Positions 4,911 to 7,408 of a DNA stretch of 7,408 nucleotides are shown here, in pieces. Both the position numbers and the translations under genes were made by a program. Each line of letters opens with the position of its first letter. Position 1 is the stretch's first letter. The stretch comes from Prevotellaceae bacterium (GTDB lineage: Bacteria; Bacteroidota; Bacteroidia; Bacteroidales; Paludibacteraceae). The stretch is from the NCBI GenBank assembly GCA_031255055.1, contig JAIRTG010000179.1:1-7408 (forward strand). The letters run 5' to 3'. The notes below the pieces were generated by a model that was given only the letters and a program-made list of their open reading frames with translations, was not told where the DNA came from and ran no database searches.

Positions 4911-7157
4911 ATGCTTATGATCAGAAGGAAAATTGTTTTTATTGCATTGACGGTTTCGGTAATGTTTGCTTGCGGAGGACGGCAAAAAGCGGAAAATGAC
5001 ATCGAGGTGAAAATCGACGGGCTTTTGTCGAACATGACTTTGCAGGAAAAAATCGGGCAGATGAACCAGTTGACAGGACTCGGACTGTCTGCCGATATGA
5101 TACACAACGTGAAAAACGGACGAGTCGGTTCCATATTGAATGAACTTGACCCGAAAACAATCAACGAACTTCAACGGATAGCCGTAGAAGAAAGTCGATT
5201 GGGTATTCCGTTGATATTTGCGCGTGACGTGATTCACGGCTTTAAAACAATATTTCCCATACCCTTGGGTCAGGCGGCAACGTGGAATCCGCAAATAGTG
5301 GAGAACGGCGCCCGGGTCGCCGCGACGGAAGCAACCGCAGTAGGCATCCGCTGGACATTTGCCCCGATGATTGACGTCACGCGAGACCCGCGCTGGGGAC
5401 GTATTGCCGAATCGTGCGGCGAAGACCCGTACCTGACCGCCGTGATGGGAGCCGCTATGATAAAAGGCTTTCAGGGTAACGACCTGGCCGACCCCGGTTC
5501 GATGGCCGCTTGTGCAAAACATTTTGCGGGATACGGCGCAAGCGAATCGGGAAAGGACTATAATACCACCTGGATACCCGAACTACAGTTGCGTGAAGTC
5601 TACCTTCCGTCCTTTGAAAAGGCTGTAGAAGCGGGTGCGGCGACATTCATGTGTTCGTTCAACGACATCAACGGCGTGCCGTCGTCGGGAAACGCCTATC
5701 TGAACAAAACGATTTTGCGCGACGAATGGCACTTCGACGGCGTACTGGTCAGCGACTGGGGATCGATCGAGCAAATGATTTCGCACGGAGTGGCGGCCGA
5801 TTTGAAACAAGCTGCCGACCTCGCCGCTAATGCTGCCGTGGATATGGATATGATGGGGTTTGCATATATCAACCATCTGGAAGCGCTGGTACAAGAAGGT
5901 AATGTCTCGGAGAGTGCTATCGACAGGGCGGTGCGCGATATTCTACGATTGAAATTCCGTTTGGGACTGTTTGACAATCCGTATGTGGAAATCCGGGAAG
6001 AGATGCCTTTCTATACCGCCGAAGCGCTGGCAAAGGCAAAGCAGGCCGCTGTGGAAAGCGCGGTGCTGTTGAAAAACAAAGACGGTTTGCTTCCGTTGGG
6101 CGAAGGAATCAAGTCGGTGGCGGTGGTCGGGCCATTGTCCGACGCGCCGGGAGACCAGGTGGGCACGTGGTGCTTCGATGCCGAGTTTGAACATAGTGTG
6201 ACGCCCCTGACGGCTATCCGCGACGCATACGGTGAAAATATCGGCATAAACGCCGAACAGGGATTGACATATAGTAGAGATAAAAATGAATTGGGTATAG
6301 AAAAGGCTGTTACGGCAGCACGAAAATCGGATGTTGTGTTGTTTTTTGCGGGGGAAGAAGCCGTATTGTCGGGTGAGGCACGCTGTCGTGCCGACATTCG
6401 TCTGCCGGGCGCTCAAACGGAAATGTTGAAGGCGCTGAAAAAAACGGGTAAACCGATTGTGTTGGTTATCATGTCGGGCCGACCGTTGGCTATCGGTGAA
6501 GAAACGGAAGACGCAGATGCTGTGTTGCTCGCTTTTCACGGTGGTACAATGGCTGGACCGGCGCTGGCCGACTTGATTTTCGGTAAGGCCGTTCCTTCGG
6601 GAAAACTGCCTGTGACGATACCCAAAATGGCGGGACAGATACCGGTGTATTATGCCCACAAGAATACGGGACGACCGGGTCGGAATGTCAGTTTGATTGA
6701 CGATATACCGGTGGGCGCGGCGCAAACTTCGCTCGGATTTACGGGCTATCACCTGGATGCGGGAAACGACCCGCTGTTTCCTTTCGGATACGGATTGTCG
6801 TACACCGATTTTGACTATTCCGAAGTACGATTATCTCAGAATGCACTGTCGACAGGTCAGACGCTGACCGTTGAATGTACGGTTACCAATACGGGAAAAT
6901 ATGATGCGGACGAAGCGGTGCAATTGTATATCCGTGACAGGGTGGCATCTTTGGCCCGTCCCGTGCGCGAGTTGAAAGGGTTTCAAAAAATATATTTAAA
7001 AGCAGGAGAATCACAAACCGTCACTTTTACGTTGACCGAAGATGATTTGGCATATTGGCACGCCGATATGGTTAAGCGTGCCGAACGGGGTGAATTTCAG
7101 GTATGGATTTCGACCGACAGCCAAAGCGGAACGCCGGCTACGTTTGTGTATAATTGA
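4911..7157 (+). CDS. bglX: BglX-like family 3 glycoside hydrolase (beta-glucosidase type), predicted lipoprotein
   Basis: The product has 748 aa, close to E. coli periplasmic beta-glucosidase BglX. It should release terminal beta-linked sugars, most likely glucose, from oligosaccharides in the periplasm or at the cell surface. A lipoprotein signal is visible: MIRRKIVFIALT..., then MFAC with lipidated C21 followed by GG. The catalytic (alpha/beta)8 domain covers about 35-350, with DPRWGR (159-164) and GEDPYL, the KH pair (203-204) and the nucleophile D282 in VLVSDWGS. The second alpha/beta domain covers about 385-600 and carries LSGEARCRADIRLP with E489 as candidate acid/base. FPFGYGLSYTDF (623-634) leads to a fibronectin-III-like C-terminal domain at about 655-738. 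All key regions look intact. ATGs at 4911 and 4917 are both possible; the longer frame from 4794 would bury the signal peptide behind 39 residues and start upstream of the promoter. The next gene follows 62 bp downstream and is probably co-transcribed. Exact substrate specificity cannot be read. Confidence 0.92.
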   Translation: MLMIRRKIVFIALTVSVMFACGGRQKAENDIEVKIDGLLSNMTLQEKIGQMNQLTGLGLSADMIHNVKNGRVGSILNELDPKTINELQRIAVEESRLGIPLIFARDVIHGFKTIFPIPLGQAATWNPQIVENGARVAATEATAVGIRWTFAPMIDVTRDPRWGRIAESCGEDPYLTAVMGAAMIKGFQGNDLADPGSMAACAKHFAGYGASESGKDYNTTWIPELQLREVYLPSFEKAVEAGAATFMCSFNDINGVPSSGNAYLNKTILRDEWHFDGVLVSDWGSIEQMISHGVAADLKQAADLAANAAVDMDMMGFAYINHLEALVQEGNVSESAIDRAVRDILRLKFRLGLFDNPYVEIREEMPFYTAEALAKAKQAAVESAVLLKNKDGLLPLGEGIKSVAVVGPLSDAPGDQVGTWCFDAEFEHSVTPLTAIRDAYGENIGINAEQGLTYSRDKNELGIEKAVTAARKSDVVLFFAGEEAVLSGEARCRADIRLPGAQTEMLKALKKTGKPIVLVIMSGRPLAIGEETEDADAVLLAFHGGTMAGPALADLIFGKAVPSGKLPVTIPKMAGQIPVYYAHKNTGRPGRNVSLIDDIPVGAAQTSLGFTGYHLDAGNDPLFPFGYGLSYTDFDYSEVRLSQNALSTGQTLTVECTVTNTGKYDADEAVQLYIRDRVASLARPVRELKGFQKIYLKAGESQTVTFTLTEDDLAYWHADMVKRAERGEFQVWISTDSQSGTPATFVYN

Positions 7158-7219
7158 ATGTCCTGCATCTCTCATACCTCAAAATAATAATCATTTAGTC
7201 TAATTTGAAATTTAATGTC

Positions 7220-7408
7220 ATGAAAAAGACAAATTTACTCAACGTGTTATGTTTGATAGCGGTATTGTTGGGAACAAACAGCATGATGGCCATAGATAAT
7301 GGTACTTTTTCGGAATATTGCGAGTGGGAATATTCATCCGACCCCAACGCGGGAAACAGAAATGTTCTTTTTACATGGGAAACGTTGCCCAATGGCAATG
7401 TGATTATC
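7220..7408 (+). CDS. N-terminus of a secreted protein of unknown function, cut by the window edge
   Basis: Sixty-three codons are present and the frame is still open at the right edge. The start MKKTNLLNVLCLIAVLLGTN is a clear Sec signal peptide, with likely cleavage after MMA (residue 24). No lipobox cysteine is suitably placed, so a soluble or outer-membrane-exported product is expected rather than a lipoprotein. The mature part begins IDNGTFSEYCEWEY, is rich in aromatic and polar residues, and continues with FTWETLPNGNVII, which suggests beta-strands. I do not recognise the family. The ATG is preceded by an AT-rich stretch without Shine-Dalgarno sequence. The gap to the glycosidase stop is only 62 bp, with no terminator and no good promoter, so the two genes probably form an operon and may act on the same substrate. 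Confidence 0.75.
   Translation, partial: MKKTNLLNVLCLIAVLLGTNSMMAIDNGTFSEYCEWEYSSDPNAGNRNVLFTWETLPNGNVII

Noticed and set aside
5943..6752. 269-codon minus-strand open frame inside the glycosidase gene
   Set aside because: It is antisense to well-conserved GH3 motifs, has a Arg/His/Ser-rich composition typical of shadows and no promoter or family features.

Overview
The window looks like chromosomal DNA from a member of the Bacteroidetes (Bacteroidota). Three things point there: a promoter of the TTTG / TAnnTTTG type that is characteristic of that phylum, start codons without convincing Shine-Dalgarno sequences, and a very large regulator built as periplasmic beta-propeller, Y_Y_Y domain, one membrane segment and LuxR-type helix-turn-helix. 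No RNA gene, insertion sequence or CRISPR array is visible. The species cannot be read from the sequence.

Layout. Positions 1-581 hold no convincing gene, although a 112-codon minus-strand frame without ATG is open across 1-336 and runs off the left edge. Positions 582-1607 (+) encode a PD-(D/E)XK nuclease of the Rpn / PDDEXK_2 family. Its C-terminal part carries fifteen glycines at exact four-residue spacing, written in DNA as a 12-bp repeat. Positions 1608-1712 are a very GC-rich spacer of consecutive hairpins between two convergent genes. Positions 1713-4610 (-) encode the transmembrane regulator. Positions 4611-4910 are a divergent control region with one good promoter and several inverted repeats. 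Positions 4911-7157 (+) encode a BglX-like family 3 glycoside hydrolase predicted to be a lipoprotein. From 7220 (+) a secreted protein of unknown function begins and is cut by the right edge.

How the genes may work together. The regulator, the glycosidase and the following secreted protein form a divergent sensor/enzyme unit of the kind seen in Bacteroidetes carbohydrate-utilisation loci. The likely logic is that a glycan or its breakdown product is sensed in the periplasm by the propeller, the signal crosses one membrane helix, and the cytoplasmic HTH acts on the divergent promoter. No SusC/SusD pair lies in the window, so assignment to a polysaccharide utilisation locus is inference. The Rpn-family gene is probably functionally separate. 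Rpn proteins are recombination-promoting nucleases, some with antiphage activity and an intragenic antitoxin, and the repeat-rich C-terminus here contains in-frame internal ATGs that could serve the same purpose.
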